From DASYTH01 sp035762905 (GTDB taxonomy: Bacteria > Actinomycetota > Actinomycetes > Mycobacteriales > Pseudonocardiaceae), in NCBI RefSeq assembly GCF_035762905.1, contig NZ_DASUCC010000028.1:1-64000 (forward strand): 64,000 bases of DNA, in the 5' to 3' direction. Shown here one piece after another: positions 39,939 through 49,072 of the stretch (positions are counted from its first letter, which is position 1; the number at the start of each line of letters is the position of its first letter). Position numbers and translations under genes: made by a program. Under the pieces are notes generated by a model, which was not told where the DNA came from, did not search any database, and saw only the letters and a list, made by a program, of their open reading frames with translations.

Positions 39939-41141
39939 TCAGAAGGTCTGGGACGCGACCGCGTCCGCGGTCATCCGGGACTGGCGGACGTACTGGGCGA
40001 GCAGGTGCATACAGGCCTGGTGGGTGTCCTCCACGATGCCGTAGTTGGTCGAGTCGACGTGCACGGTGGCGGTCGCCATGGCCCTGGCCGGGCCGCCCTC
40101 GAAACCGGTCAGCGCGATGGTCCGCATTCCGTTGGCACCGGCCCAGTCCAGCGCCCGGACGATGTTCGGCGAGCGACCGGAGGAGGACACCGCGATCAGC
40201 ACGTCGCCCGGCCGGGCCATGGATTGCAGCTGGTACTCGAAGACCTGGTCGTAGCCGAGGTCGTTGGCGATCGCGCTGAGCAGCTCGACGTTGGTGCTCA
40301 GGCTGAACACCCGGGTGGTCAGATCGGTGCCGTTGCGCACACCCTTGACGTGGTCGCACTGCAGGTGGTTGGCGATCGACGCGGATCCGCCGTTGCCGCA
40401 GGCGAAAACGGCCGCGTCCCGCTGGTAGGCGTCCACCAGGATGTCGGCGGCCCGGGCCACCTGGGCCAGGTCCACCGTGCCGAACGCGCGGGACAGCTCG
40501 CTGACGTAGGCGCCGCCGTACTCGTCGGCCCGGTCGAACCGGTAGGCCGGGAACCGGCTCCGGCCCACCGGCCGGTCCACACCGGACTCCTCGACCGGAT
40601 CGTTGCGGCTGGCCAGGATGTGCTCGACCGCGGCAGCCAGATCCGGGAACGAGGCCACCGTCGGGTCGGCGGAGTTGGGCGGGCCGACGTAGAGCGGGCG
40701 GGCGCCGACGGACTTGGCCAGCCCGATGTCGGTGGCGCTGTCACCGACCACCCAGGACGCCGACAGGTCGAGGTCGAGTGCCTGCGCGGCGGCCAGCCCC
40801 ATCCCGGGCCCGGGCTTGCGGTCGGCGCTCGCCCTGGCGAACGCCTGCACCACGCCGTCCGCGTGGTACGGGCAGAACAGCCAGAGGTCGATCCTGGCCC
40901 CGCGGCGGGCAAGTTCCTCGTCGATGTGCTTGTGCACCAGGTGCACGTCCTCGATGCCGTAGTAGCCCCTGGCCACGCCGGCCTGGTTGGTCACCACGGC
41001 CACCGGGATGCCGGCCTCGTTGAGCGCGGCGATGGCCGCGATGGCACCGGGAATGAACTCGACCCGGTCGACCGATCCGACGTAGCCCCGATCGATGATG
41101 ATCGTCCCGTCCCGGTCGAGGAGGACACCAGCTCTGCTCAC
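39939..41141 (-). CDS. gmhB-gmhA: GmhB-GmhA fusion: heptose bisphosphate phosphatase plus sedoheptulose 7-phosphate isomerase
   Basis: A 400-residue two-domain enzyme. Residues about 1-165 are a HAD phosphatase of GmhB type (LLDRDGTI with nucleophile Asp9 and Asp11, VTNQAGVARG, the CPYHADG zinc-loop region and VVGDSATDIGLA). Residues about 205-390 are a SIS-fold isomerase of GmhA type (FACGNGGSASIANHLQCD, ELLSAIANDLGYDQ, SSSGRSPNIVRAL, EDTHQACMH). The two domains carry out the first and third steps of nucleotide-heptose synthesis, on either side of HddA. The fusion joins them through a 40-residue linker. The GTG start overlaps the polymerase stop. Confidence 0.92.
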   Translation of the reverse strand: MSRAGVLLDRDGTIIIDRGYVGSVDRVEFIPGAIAAIAALNEAGIPVAVVTNQAGVARGYYGIEDVHLVHKHIDEELARRGARIDLWLFCPYHADGVVQAFARASADRKPGPGMGLAAAQALDLDLSASWVVGDSATDIGLAKSVGARPLYVGPPNSADPTVASFPDLAAAVEHILASRNDPVEESGVDRPVGRSRFPAYRFDRADEYGGAYVSELSRAFGTVDLAQVARAADILVDAYQRDAAVFACGNGGSASIANHLQCDHVKGVRNGTDLTTRVFSLSTNVELLSAIANDLGYDQVFEYQLQSMARPGDVLIAVSSSGRSPNIVRALDWAGANGMRTIALTGFEGGPARAMATATVHVDSTNYGIVEDTHQACMHLLAQYVRQSRMTADAVASQTF

Positions 41142-42430
41142 GTACTACCGCCTCTCGCCGACCTCGTTGAAGGGTCGTCGACATCGCTGTTTTCGTTACG
41201 GGGCTTGGATTTTGCGCCGACCTGTCCCCGGGTGAGCAGGGCGGCGGCCAGGGTCAGGTAGAGCAGGTACGGCGACGCGTCGCCGAGTCCCGCCTCGGTG
41301 TAGGAGGCGATCAGGCAGTACACGATCAGGAACACCGCGCAGGCGCGCTCCACCGACGGCCGGCGCAGCGCCGCGACGAACAGCAGCGTGATGACGGCCA
41401 GCCCGACCAGCACCACACCGATGTAGCCCTGCTCGTGGTAGACGGTCAGCCAGCTCGAGTCGATCGGCAACCCGTTGAAGGACTTGTTGGTCAGCCCGAT
41501 GCCGAACAGCTCCTCGGTGGTACTCCGGTCCGCGTCCAGCAGGGCGTCCCAGACCTTCTGCCGGCCGGTCAGGTTGGCGAAGCTTTCCGCGTCCTGGCCG
41601 CGCCGCAGCCAGGCCCCGACCGCCGGACCGAGGGCCACCGCGACGAAACCGGCGAACACCGCGGCCCGGCCGAACGCCCGCCGGGCCCGGGCCGAGGTGA
41701 GCACCAGGGACAGCACGGCCAGCACCAGTCCGGCCACCAGGCCGATCGTCGCGGTGCGGGTATGGCTGAGCAGCAGCAGCGCCACGGCCGGCACGATGAT
41801 CAGCAGCGCGCTCCACCGGTCGGTCCGCCGGCCGATCCAGAGCAGCGCGGCGAGGCCCGCGACCACCGCCGCGTACTGCCCGACCTGGGGCGCGGTCAGC
41901 GGCCAGATCGCGCCGACCAACCGGCCGCCGTAATCCTCGGGCATGGCAAGGCCGGGCGCGAGCAGCAGCCCGGCGGCGACCGTGAACAGCACCAGGCCGA
42001 GCACCCGGATGTGGTTGCGCACGAACTTCATCGCGTCGTCGAACCAGGGCGTGAGCAACCACAGCGTGGCCACGAAGAAGGTGAACCGGCCGCAGCGGAA
42101 GATCGCCCCGGCGCCCACCTCGAACCGGGCGCTGGACGCCCAGCTGACCACTACGAGCAGGCTGAGCAGCAGCAGGAACGCGTTCGGCCGGATCCGCAGC
42201 CGCGGGTTGATCAGGATCGCCAGGCCGAACGCGACCAGCACCGCGCCCATGGTGAGCGCCTGGGACACCGGGCGGGGGATCGGCAGGATCGTCACCGCGC
42301 CCTGGGAGCCAAGGGTGTTGAACACCAGCAGTCCCCAGACCAGGCCGACCAGCCGCGGGGTGCGGCGCAGTTCCTGCTCCGGTTGGACGGCGGGCGGTTG
42401 GGTCACGGCAGTGTTGGACCGTTCGTTCAC
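41138..42430 (-). CDS. O-antigen ligase/polymerase-like membrane protein (Wzy type)
   Basis: Integral membrane protein of 430 residues with about ten to twelve TM helices and one larger extracytoplasmic loop near the C-terminus (about 290-345: DAESFANLTGRQKVWDALL, LTNKSFNGLPIDSSWLTVYHEQG), the layout of Wzy/WaaL proteins. The GRQKVW segment and the YHEQGYIGVVL loop match O-antigen ligase-type members. It would polymerise exported repeat units. GTG 42430 was chosen since it overlaps the next gene's stop. No sequence motif separates polymerase from ligase. Confidence 0.85.
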   Translation of the reverse strand: MNERSNTAVTQPPAVQPEQELRRTPRLVGLVWGLLVFNTLGSQGAVTILPIPRPVSQALTMGAVLVAFGLAILINPRLRIRPNAFLLLLSLLVVVSWASSARFEVGAGAIFRCGRFTFFVATLWLLTPWFDDAMKFVRNHIRVLGLVLFTVAAGLLLAPGLAMPEDYGGRLVGAIWPLTAPQVGQYAAVVAGLAALLWIGRRTDRWSALLIIVPAVALLLLSHTRTATIGLVAGLVLAVLSLVLTSARARRAFGRAAVFAGFVAVALGPAVGAWLRRGQDAESFANLTGRQKVWDALLDADRSTTEELFGIGLTNKSFNGLPIDSSWLTVYHEQGYIGVVLVGLAVITLLFVAALRRPSVERACAVFLIVYCLIASYTEAGLGDASPYLLYLTLAAALLTRGQVGAKSKPRNENSDVDDPSTRSARGGST

Positions 42431-43302
42431 GGGCCCGCCCTGTCCCGCGCGCGCAGCTCGACCCACAGGTGCCAGCCCAGCCTGCGCTCACCGGGCAGCC
42501 GGCGGATCGGCAGCGGCGGCGCGTGCATGTACCGCTGGTAGGACTCGACCAGCTCGAAGTCCGGGAACTCCGCGGCCACCTCGCGCGGCGTGTAGACCCG
42601 GGCGTAGGGGTTGTGCGGGCCGTCGGTGTTGGCGTGGGTGAAGTTGTCCAGGTCCAGGTAGCGGCGCAGGCCGCTGCGCTCGGCGTTGGCCAGGTGTGCG
42701 CGCAACAGCTCCGAGCGGCGCAGCAGCTTTCCGTTGCGCAACGGGTAGGCGGCGGCCAGCACGGCGCGGCGCACCAGCCGGATGCTCACCTGGTAGTTCA
42801 GCGACCGGCGGGCGTAGAGCATCGCCACCAGCCGGCCGCCCGGGCGCAGCACCCGGTGGATCTCCGCCTGCGCCGACCGGATGTCCGGGATGTGGTGCAG
42901 CACGCCGTGGCTGAACACCAGGTCGAAGCTGTTGTCCGGCCAGGGAATGGACAGCGCCGAGCCCTGCCGGACCGCCTCGTGCTGCAGGTTCCGAACGGTC
43001 AGCCGGGCGCGCACCCGCTCGACCGACTCGGCGGTCAGGTCCAGACCGGACCAGCGCGCCCCGCGGCGGATCAGCTGCTCGGACTCGGCGCCCTGGCCCA
43101 GCCCGATCTCCAGCACCCGGCGGCCCCGCCAGTCGATCCGGTCCAGACAGTCCGGGATGTGCCCCTCCTGCCGGTAGCGCCAGTCGTCGTAGGCCGCGAA
43201 GAAGCTCTCGTAGTCGTCGGCGAACTGCCCGTGCAGGCCCCCGACGATGTGGTCGCCGCACGGGTGCGCGTTCCAGAAAGTCTGGATGTCGGCCTCGTTC
43301 AT
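42427..43302 (-). CDS. SAM-dependent methyltransferase (UbiE/Methyltransf_11 type)
   Basis: A 291-residue class I methyltransferase. It has motif I VLEIGLGQGAESEQLI, motif II in FDLVFSHGVLHHIPD and motif III LRPGGRLVAMLY. The C-terminal 100 residues are basic and helical (VRRAVLAAAYPLRNGKLL). It probably methylates a sugar or lipid-linked intermediate. The ATG overlaps the stop of the beta-helix gene (ATGA). Confidence 0.9.
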   Translation of the reverse strand: MNEADIQTFWNAHPCGDHIVGGLHGQFADDYESFFAAYDDWRYRQEGHIPDCLDRIDWRGRRVLEIGLGQGAESEQLIRRGARWSGLDLTAESVERVRARLTVRNLQHEAVRQGSALSIPWPDNSFDLVFSHGVLHHIPDIRSAQAEIHRVLRPGGRLVAMLYARRSLNYQVSIRLVRRAVLAAAYPLRNGKLLRRSELLRAHLANAERSGLRRYLDLDNFTHANTDGPHNPYARVYTPREVAAEFPDFELVESYQRYMHAPPLPIRRLPGERRLGWHLWVELRARDRAGP

Positions 43303-44801
43303 CGGAACGCGCTCCCCTGGTCCTGCCCGTACGGGTTCGCTTGCCACTGGTAGTACTTCAGGCTCTGGCCGGTGTCGTGCGGCATGAACGTCCACGGCCC
43401 GGCATAGCTGTTGTCGTGCCAGCTGTTGGCCTGCTTGAAGGTGATCGAATCCTGAACCACTTCTCCGTGGTACGGCGACCAGTCCGGGAAGGTGCCCACA
43501 TTGGACAGCACGGCCATCCGCGCGCACATCACCTCGCACCCGATCGCGGACGGGTCGACCGCGAACAGGTTGTGGTGGATGTCCACCCGCTGGGTCCGCC
43601 ACCGGCAGTCGGCGTACAGCGGCGGGTCGGCGATCTCCGGTGCGGCGCACCGTGCGGTCTGATCAACCAGCGCGGTGCAGATCCCGGTCGAGGTGTTCGC
43701 CGCGCTGTTGCAGAACCGGTCGGCGTTCTCCCACAGGGTGACGCCGGACCAGTTGTCCTGCAACGTGTTGCCGTAAAACTCGATCTTGTCGGTGCGCGCC
43801 TTGACCCGCGGCTCGCCGCCGGACTCGGACACGTAGACGGTGGCCACCGGGAAGTTGTCGCCGCGCTCGGCGAACGCCTTGCCGTCCACCCAGTTGTTGC
43901 GCCGCATGGTGTTGTTCCGGATGACGGCGTTGTAGCTGGTCTCGTAGATGATCGCCGCGCCGTCGTTGTCCTCGAACACGTTGTCCTCGAACAGGAAGTC
44001 GTTGTTGTTGGTGTCCGCCCACAGTCCGACGCCGCGGTTGTGGTGCACCCAGTTGCCGCGGATGTCCGCGCCGTTGACCGCCCAGAACTTCGCCCCGCCG
44101 GTGCAGCCGCAGCCGGGCCGGGTGGCCTCGATGTCGTCGGCGTTGTTGCCGGAGATCTCGTTGTTCTCGATGACCAGCCCGGTGATCCGGTCGCCGGCCT
44201 GGTAGGCGTTGATCGCGTACTGTCCGTTGTCGCGCAGGCAGTTGCCGCGCACCTGTTGCCGCGCACCGGCCATCAGCCCGGCGCCGCGGTTGTTCTGGAT
44301 GGTGTTGGCCTCGATCACCCAGCCGTCGCCGGAGTCGTGGTTGACCACGCCCTCGTCCGGTGGCGGCACGAAACCCTGGATGGTGAGGTGCTTGATGGTC
44401 ACGTTGGTCGAGGTGAACACGAACGCGTACCGGTTCACCTCGCGCCCGTCCAGCACCGCGCCCGGCGCGCCGAGGTAGGTGTTGCCGTCCTTGGGCGACA
44501 CCTGGCCGAACTCGTTGCGGCCCAACGTGTGCGTGCCGGGCGCAAGCCAGAACGTCGTGCCCGCCGGACTGTCCTCGGTCTTTGCGGACAGGTCGCCGTC
44601 CACCGCCGGGTCCACCGGGACCGCGCCGGCCGGCGCGCTGGCCGGGCCCGGCGCGGTGTTGCCGCACACCGCGCGCGCCGTCGCCGGCGCGGGCAGCGAC
44701 CCGGCCCCGGACGGCGCGGCCGGAGCCGTGGTGCACCCGGCCGCGAGCAGGCCAAGGATCACCGCGCCGGCCCGCAGGCGGCTCGACGATGTGGCGTTCA
44801 C
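43299..44801 (-). CDS. Secreted right-handed parallel beta-helix lipoprotein
   Basis: A 500-residue exported protein. GTG 44801 has GGGAGG ten bases upstream; an ATG six codons earlier is the alternative. A lipobox LLAAGC puts lipidated Cys at 23. After a linker the rest is a parallel beta-helix with repeating N-rich rungs (NTIQNNRGAGLMAG, NEISGNNADDIEA, NVFEDNDGAAIIYE, NNTMRRNNWVDG), like pectate lyase/epimerase folds. Several cysteines (CGC, CNS) suggest disulfides. It may bind, cleave or epimerise the polysaccharide outside the cell. Activity is not proven by the motifs I can see. Confidence 0.88.
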   Translation of the reverse strand: MNATSSSRLRAGAVILGLLAAGCTTAPAAPSGAGSLPAPATARAVCGNTAPGPASAPAGAVPVDPAVDGDLSAKTEDSPAGTTFWLAPGTHTLGRNEFGQVSPKDGNTYLGAPGAVLDGREVNRYAFVFTSTNVTIKHLTIQGFVPPPDEGVVNHDSGDGWVIEANTIQNNRGAGLMAGARQQVRGNCLRDNGQYAINAYQAGDRITGLVIENNEISGNNADDIEATRPGCGCTGGAKFWAVNGADIRGNWVHHNRGVGLWADTNNNDFLFEDNVFEDNDGAAIIYETSYNAVIRNNTMRRNNWVDGKAFAERGDNFPVATVYVSESGGEPRVKARTDKIEFYGNTLQDNWSGVTLWENADRFCNSAANTSTGICTALVDQTARCAAPEIADPPLYADCRWRTQRVDIHHNLFAVDPSAIGCEVMCARMAVLSNVGTFPDWSPYHGEVVQDSITFKQANSWHDNSYAGPWTFMPHDTGQSLKYYQWQANPYGQDQGSAFR

Positions 44802-44825
44802 GGCGGGTAGGCCTCCCATCCGGTC

Positions 44826-46856
44826 TCAGGTGTCGAAGCGGAGCACGGTGATCAGGACATCTCGCCGGCCGACGGTTCCGGTGCCGACCAGCGTGGTGCT
44901 CGGCACCTTGCGGCCGAAGCCGTCCGAGTACCAGCCGAGCGGTGTCTCGGTCTCGCCGGTGTGTGCCAGCCAGGTGAGGTCCGGGGGCAGCTCGAGCACC
45001 GCGCTGTGCACGGCGTCGCCGTCGGTCCAGGCCAGGTTCGCCGTCTTGCCGAGCAGATCGACGTGCACCTTCGGACCGAGGTGGAAGGCGAGCCGGGTGT
45101 TGTGCCGGTACCGCCCGGTGATCTCGTCGAACACCACCAGCTCGCGCCGGGCGTTGTCCAGCTCCACGGTGCGCCGGTGCACCGGCGCACCGGGCAGCCC
45201 GGTGTAGCCGTCGTGCTCGGCGCACCAGTGCCCGACCCCGGTCGCGACCTCCTCCGGGTTGGCCGGCCGGGCCGCGAGGATCCGGGTGTTGGCGTGCCGG
45301 GTCCACATGAACGGGCCGCCGGAGACGGACTGGTCCCGGTCGTCGAGCTGCAGCGTGTTGTGCCCGAGGGTGGACCGGAAGTACGACCGCCACTCCGGTT
45401 CGCCGTGGTAGCAGTAGGTTCCCGGGTCGGCGAGGATGTCCACGCCGTTGTGCCGCACCTCGACCGAAAGCGCGTCGGCGTGCGCGTGCGCCGCGATGGA
45501 CAGGAAGCCGTGCGGGCCGCCGTCGCAGCGCGCCCACACCTCACCCCACACCTTGCCGGCCGGGGTGGTGGTGGCCGGGGCGCGCAGGATCGTCATCCCG
45601 GCGTCGGCGAAGTGCGCCGGCAGATGCAGCGGCCGCGGCACGGTGGCGCAGGTGCCGGCGCCCGCCTCCCGGGCCAGCGCGGCCAGCAGCGGCGTACGCA
45701 CGTCGCTCGCATAGCTCGCCGGCCACCAGCGCATCCGCTCGAACAGCGCGTCCCCGGTGGCCAGCAACGAAGCCCACCGGTCGGTGTCCGGCCCGTCCAG
45801 GATCAGGCCGAAGCCGTCGTCCGCGTCGCCCTGCCGCGGCGGCCGCAGCTTGCGGTCCACGACGGCGGCCAGCGCGTCGGTCATCCGCATCAGGGTCAGC
45901 CAGGTCGAGTCCGGCACCGGCATCCCGGCCGCGTCCGCCTCGACCGCCGCGGCCAGGCCGAGCTCCAGCACCAGGCCGTGGTACTCGGTGGCCAGCTCGC
46001 GGTTCAACCCGGAGTCGAACGTGTTGCGGCGCAACGACTCGTCCAGCAGCCGCATGGCGTCGGTGCGCCAGCGCGGCGACTGCGGGAACCAGCCGAACGC
46101 GCAGGACGCGGCCAGCTGCCCGGCGGCCTCGGCGATCACGTGGTTGTTCGCCGACGAGCCGCGGCTGCGGAACGTGGCCAGGAACTTCTGGTGATGCCAG
46201 ATCTGGTGCAGCGCCTCGGGGTTCTGCTCGAACAGGCCCGGCGCGTCCGACCAGCCGTCCAGCATCCGGCGCACCCAGACCCAGGACAGCAGCCGGATGC
46301 CCAGCTCGATGCCGCTGATCCAGTGCACCCCGCGCATCGGCGGGTTGGCCGCCCACCACGACTTCAGGTGGTCGGCGACCCGGTGCGCGTAGCGGTCGTC
46401 CCGGGTCAGCGCGTAGGCGGTGGCCAGCACGGTGAGGTGCTGGTGCCGGGACGGCTCCCAGATCTGCTTGATGTCCCCGACCATGTTCTCGTTGCGGTAG
46501 GGGATGTCGAAGGCGTAGGCGGCCACCGGCGCCCGGCGTCCGGTGCGCGGGTCGAACGCCCAGTCCGGGCTGACCAGGTCGTTGCGGGCAACGCCGAAGT
46601 ACTCGGCCTGCCCGTCCATCAACCGGTTCGCCGCGCGCAGCAGCCGATCGACGGCGTCCTGCGGAATGGCGGCCAGCACCCCGTCCGGGAGCACGGCGGT
46701 GAACCGCCGCTGCGCGTGCCAGACGGTGCCGGCCAGGGTGTGCTCGTCGAGCACCCCGCGCCACCGGCGCTTGCGGGCCGCGTCGCCGACCCGGGTGCCG
46801 ATCTCCCGCGGTCCCATCCGGGACAGCCGCCGCACGTACCAGCCGGCAGTGGTCAT
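44826..46856 (-). CDS. Heparinase II/III-like (alginate lyase-type) protein
   Basis: A 676-residue protein. The N-terminal alpha/alpha toroid (about 60-340; YRNENMVGDIKQIWEPSRHQ, SSANNHVIAEAAG, NRELATEYHGLVL) and C-terminal beta-sandwich (AAHAHADALSVEVRHNG, DPGTYCYHG, RSTLGHNTLQLD) match the heparinase II/III family, which cleaves uronate-containing polymers by beta-elimination. Candidate catalytic Asn/His/Tyr are in NNHVIAE and EYHG. No signal peptide is visible from ATG 46856, so its cellular site is uncertain. The ATG overlaps the fusion dehydrogenase stop. Confidence 0.9.
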   Translation of the reverse strand: MTTAGWYVRRLSRMGPREIGTRVGDAARKRRWRGVLDEHTLAGTVWHAQRRFTAVLPDGVLAAIPQDAVDRLLRAANRLMDGQAEYFGVARNDLVSPDWAFDPRTGRRAPVAAYAFDIPYRNENMVGDIKQIWEPSRHQHLTVLATAYALTRDDRYAHRVADHLKSWWAANPPMRGVHWISGIELGIRLLSWVWVRRMLDGWSDAPGLFEQNPEALHQIWHHQKFLATFRSRGSSANNHVIAEAAGQLAASCAFGWFPQSPRWRTDAMRLLDESLRRNTFDSGLNRELATEYHGLVLELGLAAAVEADAAGMPVPDSTWLTLMRMTDALAAVVDRKLRPPRQGDADDGFGLILDGPDTDRWASLLATGDALFERMRWWPASYASDVRTPLLAALAREAGAGTCATVPRPLHLPAHFADAGMTILRAPATTTPAGKVWGEVWARCDGGPHGFLSIAAHAHADALSVEVRHNGVDILADPGTYCYHGEPEWRSYFRSTLGHNTLQLDDRDQSVSGGPFMWTRHANTRILAARPANPEEVATGVGHWCAEHDGYTGLPGAPVHRRTVELDNARRELVVFDEITGRYRHNTRLAFHLGPKVHVDLLGKTANLAWTDGDAVHSAVLELPPDLTWLAHTGETETPLGWYSDGFGRKVPSTTLVGTGTVGRRDVLITVLRFDT

Positions 46857-49063
46857 CGCAGGCTCCCGTTCCGTTCGGCCACCGGAACCTCGATCCGAAC
46901 CGGCGCGCCGGTGGCCAGGCTGGTGCGCACGGCGAGCGTGGCGAGCGTGGTGGCCACCAGCGACGAGACCGGCACCGGCATCGGGGCGCCGGCGCGCACC
47001 GCGTCCACGAACGCCGCGACCTCCGCGGCCTGGCCCTTGTCCCGGCCGCGCGGCAGCCGCGGGCTGACCGACCGCTTGCGGTCGTAGACCGACGCCCGGC
47101 TGAAGTCGTCGAACCGCAGCACCTTGCCGTCGGCGACCAGGTCGATGGTCTCCTTCGGGAACCCGGCCGCCCCGCTGGTGACGTAGCTGATCACCGCGGT
47201 CGAGCCGTCCGGGTAGCCGAGCATGACCTGCAGGTCGTCCTGGTCCGGGGTGGCGGTGGCGTAGACCGACACCGGGTCGCCGTCCAACAGCGCGCTCACC
47301 GTGTCGACGAAGTGCCCGCCCTCGCCCTCGAACCGGGTGCCCTCGGTGTCCTGGTTGTACCAGCTGCCGTGCTCCAGCCGGCCGGCGTTGACCAGGTAGC
47401 GCACCGATGCCGGGCCGACCCGCCGGCCGAGCCGGCCCTTGGCCTGCCGCAGCAGCGGCGCGAACCGCCGGTTGAACCCGACCTGCAGCCGGTCGTTGCC
47501 GGACTCCTCGATGGCCGAGAGCACCAGGCCCAGCTCGGCCTCGGAGAGGGCAAGCGGCTTCTCGACGAACACGGCCTTGCCGGCCAGCAGCGCGCGCCGG
47601 GTCAGCGCCGCGTGCGAGCTGTGCCGGGTCACCACGAACACCGCGTCGACGTCCGGGTCGGCCAGCACCGCGTCCAGATCGGTGGCCGCCTCGGCGAACC
47701 CGAACTTGCGCCGGGCGTTGGCGGCGGACAGCGCCGAGGTGGTGACCACGGTGCGCAGCTCGACGTCGTCCCGCTCCACCAGGTGCGGCAGCAGCATCGA
47801 GGAGGCGTAGTTGCCGGCGCCGACGAACGCCACGCGCAGCGCCGGGCCGGGCAACGGGGTCCATACGTGCCCGCCGGCGGCCGGCACCGGCACCGGCGGC
47901 GCGGTCACCACCGGCCCGGCGGCCTCGGTCTCGCCCTCGGCGCCCGGGTAGCGGAACAACACCGCGACGGCCTTCAGCTCGCCGGCACCGAGCGCCCGGT
48001 AGGTCTCCACCGCCGTGTCGAACCCGGCCAGGTGCGAGATCAGCGGTTCGACGTCGATCCGCTTGCGCGCCACCAGATCCAGGAAGCACTCCAGGTTGCG
48101 CCGCTCGGTCCAGCGCACGTAGCCGATCGGGTAGTCCCGGCCCTCCAGCTCGTAGCCGGGGTCGTACCGGCCCGGCCCGTAGGAGCGGGAGAACCGGACG
48201 TCCAGCTCCTTCTCGTAGTAGGCGTTCCACGGCAGGTCCAGCCGGCACTTGCCGATGTCCACCACGGTGCCGCGGTCCCGGGACAGCTTCGCGGCCAGCT
48301 CCACCGGCTGGTTGGTGTTGCCACCGGCGGCCAGGTACACCTGGTCCACGCCGTGCCCGTTGGTCAGCTCGGCCACCGCGGCGTCCACCGCGCCGGAACC
48401 GGGATCGGCGCAGACCAGCGCGCCCAGTTGCTCGGCAAGCGCGCACCGGCCCGGATCCGGGTCCACCCCGACCACCCGCACGCCCGCGGCCACCAGCAGC
48501 TGCACGACCAGTTGGCCGATCAGGCCGAGCCCGATCACCAGTGCCGTGTCACCGAGTTGCGGCTCGCCGCGCCGCACGCCCTGCATGGCGATCGCGCCGA
48601 CGGTGCCGAACGCCGCGTGCCGGGGGTCCACCTCGCCGGAAACCTTGGCGTAGAGGTTCTTCGGCACCCAGTTCAGCTCGGCGTGCAGCGCGTGCTCGTT
48701 GCCCGCGCAGGCCACCACGTCCCCGACCTTGACGTCGTCGATGCCGGCGCCCACCTCCTCGACCACGCCGCACAGCGAGTAGCCGAGCGGGGTGTAGGAG
48801 TCGAGCTTGTTCATCGCCTTGCGGTAGGTGGCCGCAAGGCCGTTGGTGGCCACGCTCTGCATGACCTTGGCCACCTGGTCCGGGCGGGACCGGGCCTTGC
48901 CCAACATGGACATCCCGGCCTCGGAGACCTTCATCATCTCGGTCCCGGTGGAGATCAGCGAGAAGGTGGTCCGAACCAGTACGCCGCCGGGCTTGCACGC
49001 CGGCGCCGGAACGTCGAGGAGGGCCAGCTCCCCGCTCTTGTAGTTCTGCACAACCTGCTTCAA
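46853..49063 (-). CDS. Bi-domain oxidoreductase: zinc alcohol dehydrogenase fused to Gfo/Idh/MocA
   Basis: A 736-residue fusion. Residues about 1-370 are a medium-chain zinc-type dehydrogenase (GVVEEVGAGIDDVKVGDVV, NEHALHAE and the NAD loop VIGLGLIGQLV). Residues about 405-725 are a Gfo/Idh/MocA oxidoreductase (FVGAGNYASSMLLPHL, VFVEKPLALS, EGEGGHFVDTVSAL). Bi-domain proteins like this usually adjoin heparinase-family and AsnB genes in polysaccharide loci, as here. The reaction is probably oxidation/reduction on a nucleotide sugar. It lies 9 bases from asnB and overlaps the heparinase start. Confidence 0.92.
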   Translation of the reverse strand: MKQVVQNYKSGELALLDVPAPACKPGGVLVRTTFSLISTGTEMMKVSEAGMSMLGKARSRPDQVAKVMQSVATNGLAATYRKAMNKLDSYTPLGYSLCGVVEEVGAGIDDVKVGDVVACAGNEHALHAELNWVPKNLYAKVSGEVDPRHAAFGTVGAIAMQGVRRGEPQLGDTALVIGLGLIGQLVVQLLVAAGVRVVGVDPDPGRCALAEQLGALVCADPGSGAVDAAVAELTNGHGVDQVYLAAGGNTNQPVELAAKLSRDRGTVVDIGKCRLDLPWNAYYEKELDVRFSRSYGPGRYDPGYELEGRDYPIGYVRWTERRNLECFLDLVARKRIDVEPLISHLAGFDTAVETYRALGAGELKAVAVLFRYPGAEGETEAAGPVVTAPPVPVPAAGGHVWTPLPGPALRVAFVGAGNYASSMLLPHLVERDDVELRTVVTTSALSAANARRKFGFAEAATDLDAVLADPDVDAVFVVTRHSSHAALTRRALLAGKAVFVEKPLALSEAELGLVLSAIEESGNDRLQVGFNRRFAPLLRQAKGRLGRRVGPASVRYLVNAGRLEHGSWYNQDTEGTRFEGEGGHFVDTVSALLDGDPVSVYATATPDQDDLQVMLGYPDGSTAVISYVTSGAAGFPKETIDLVADGKVLRFDDFSRASVYDRKRSVSPRLPRGRDKGQAAEVAAFVDAVRAGAPMPVPVSSLVATTLATLAVRTSLATGAPVRIEVPVAERNGSLR

Positions 49064-49072
49064 CGAATGCTC

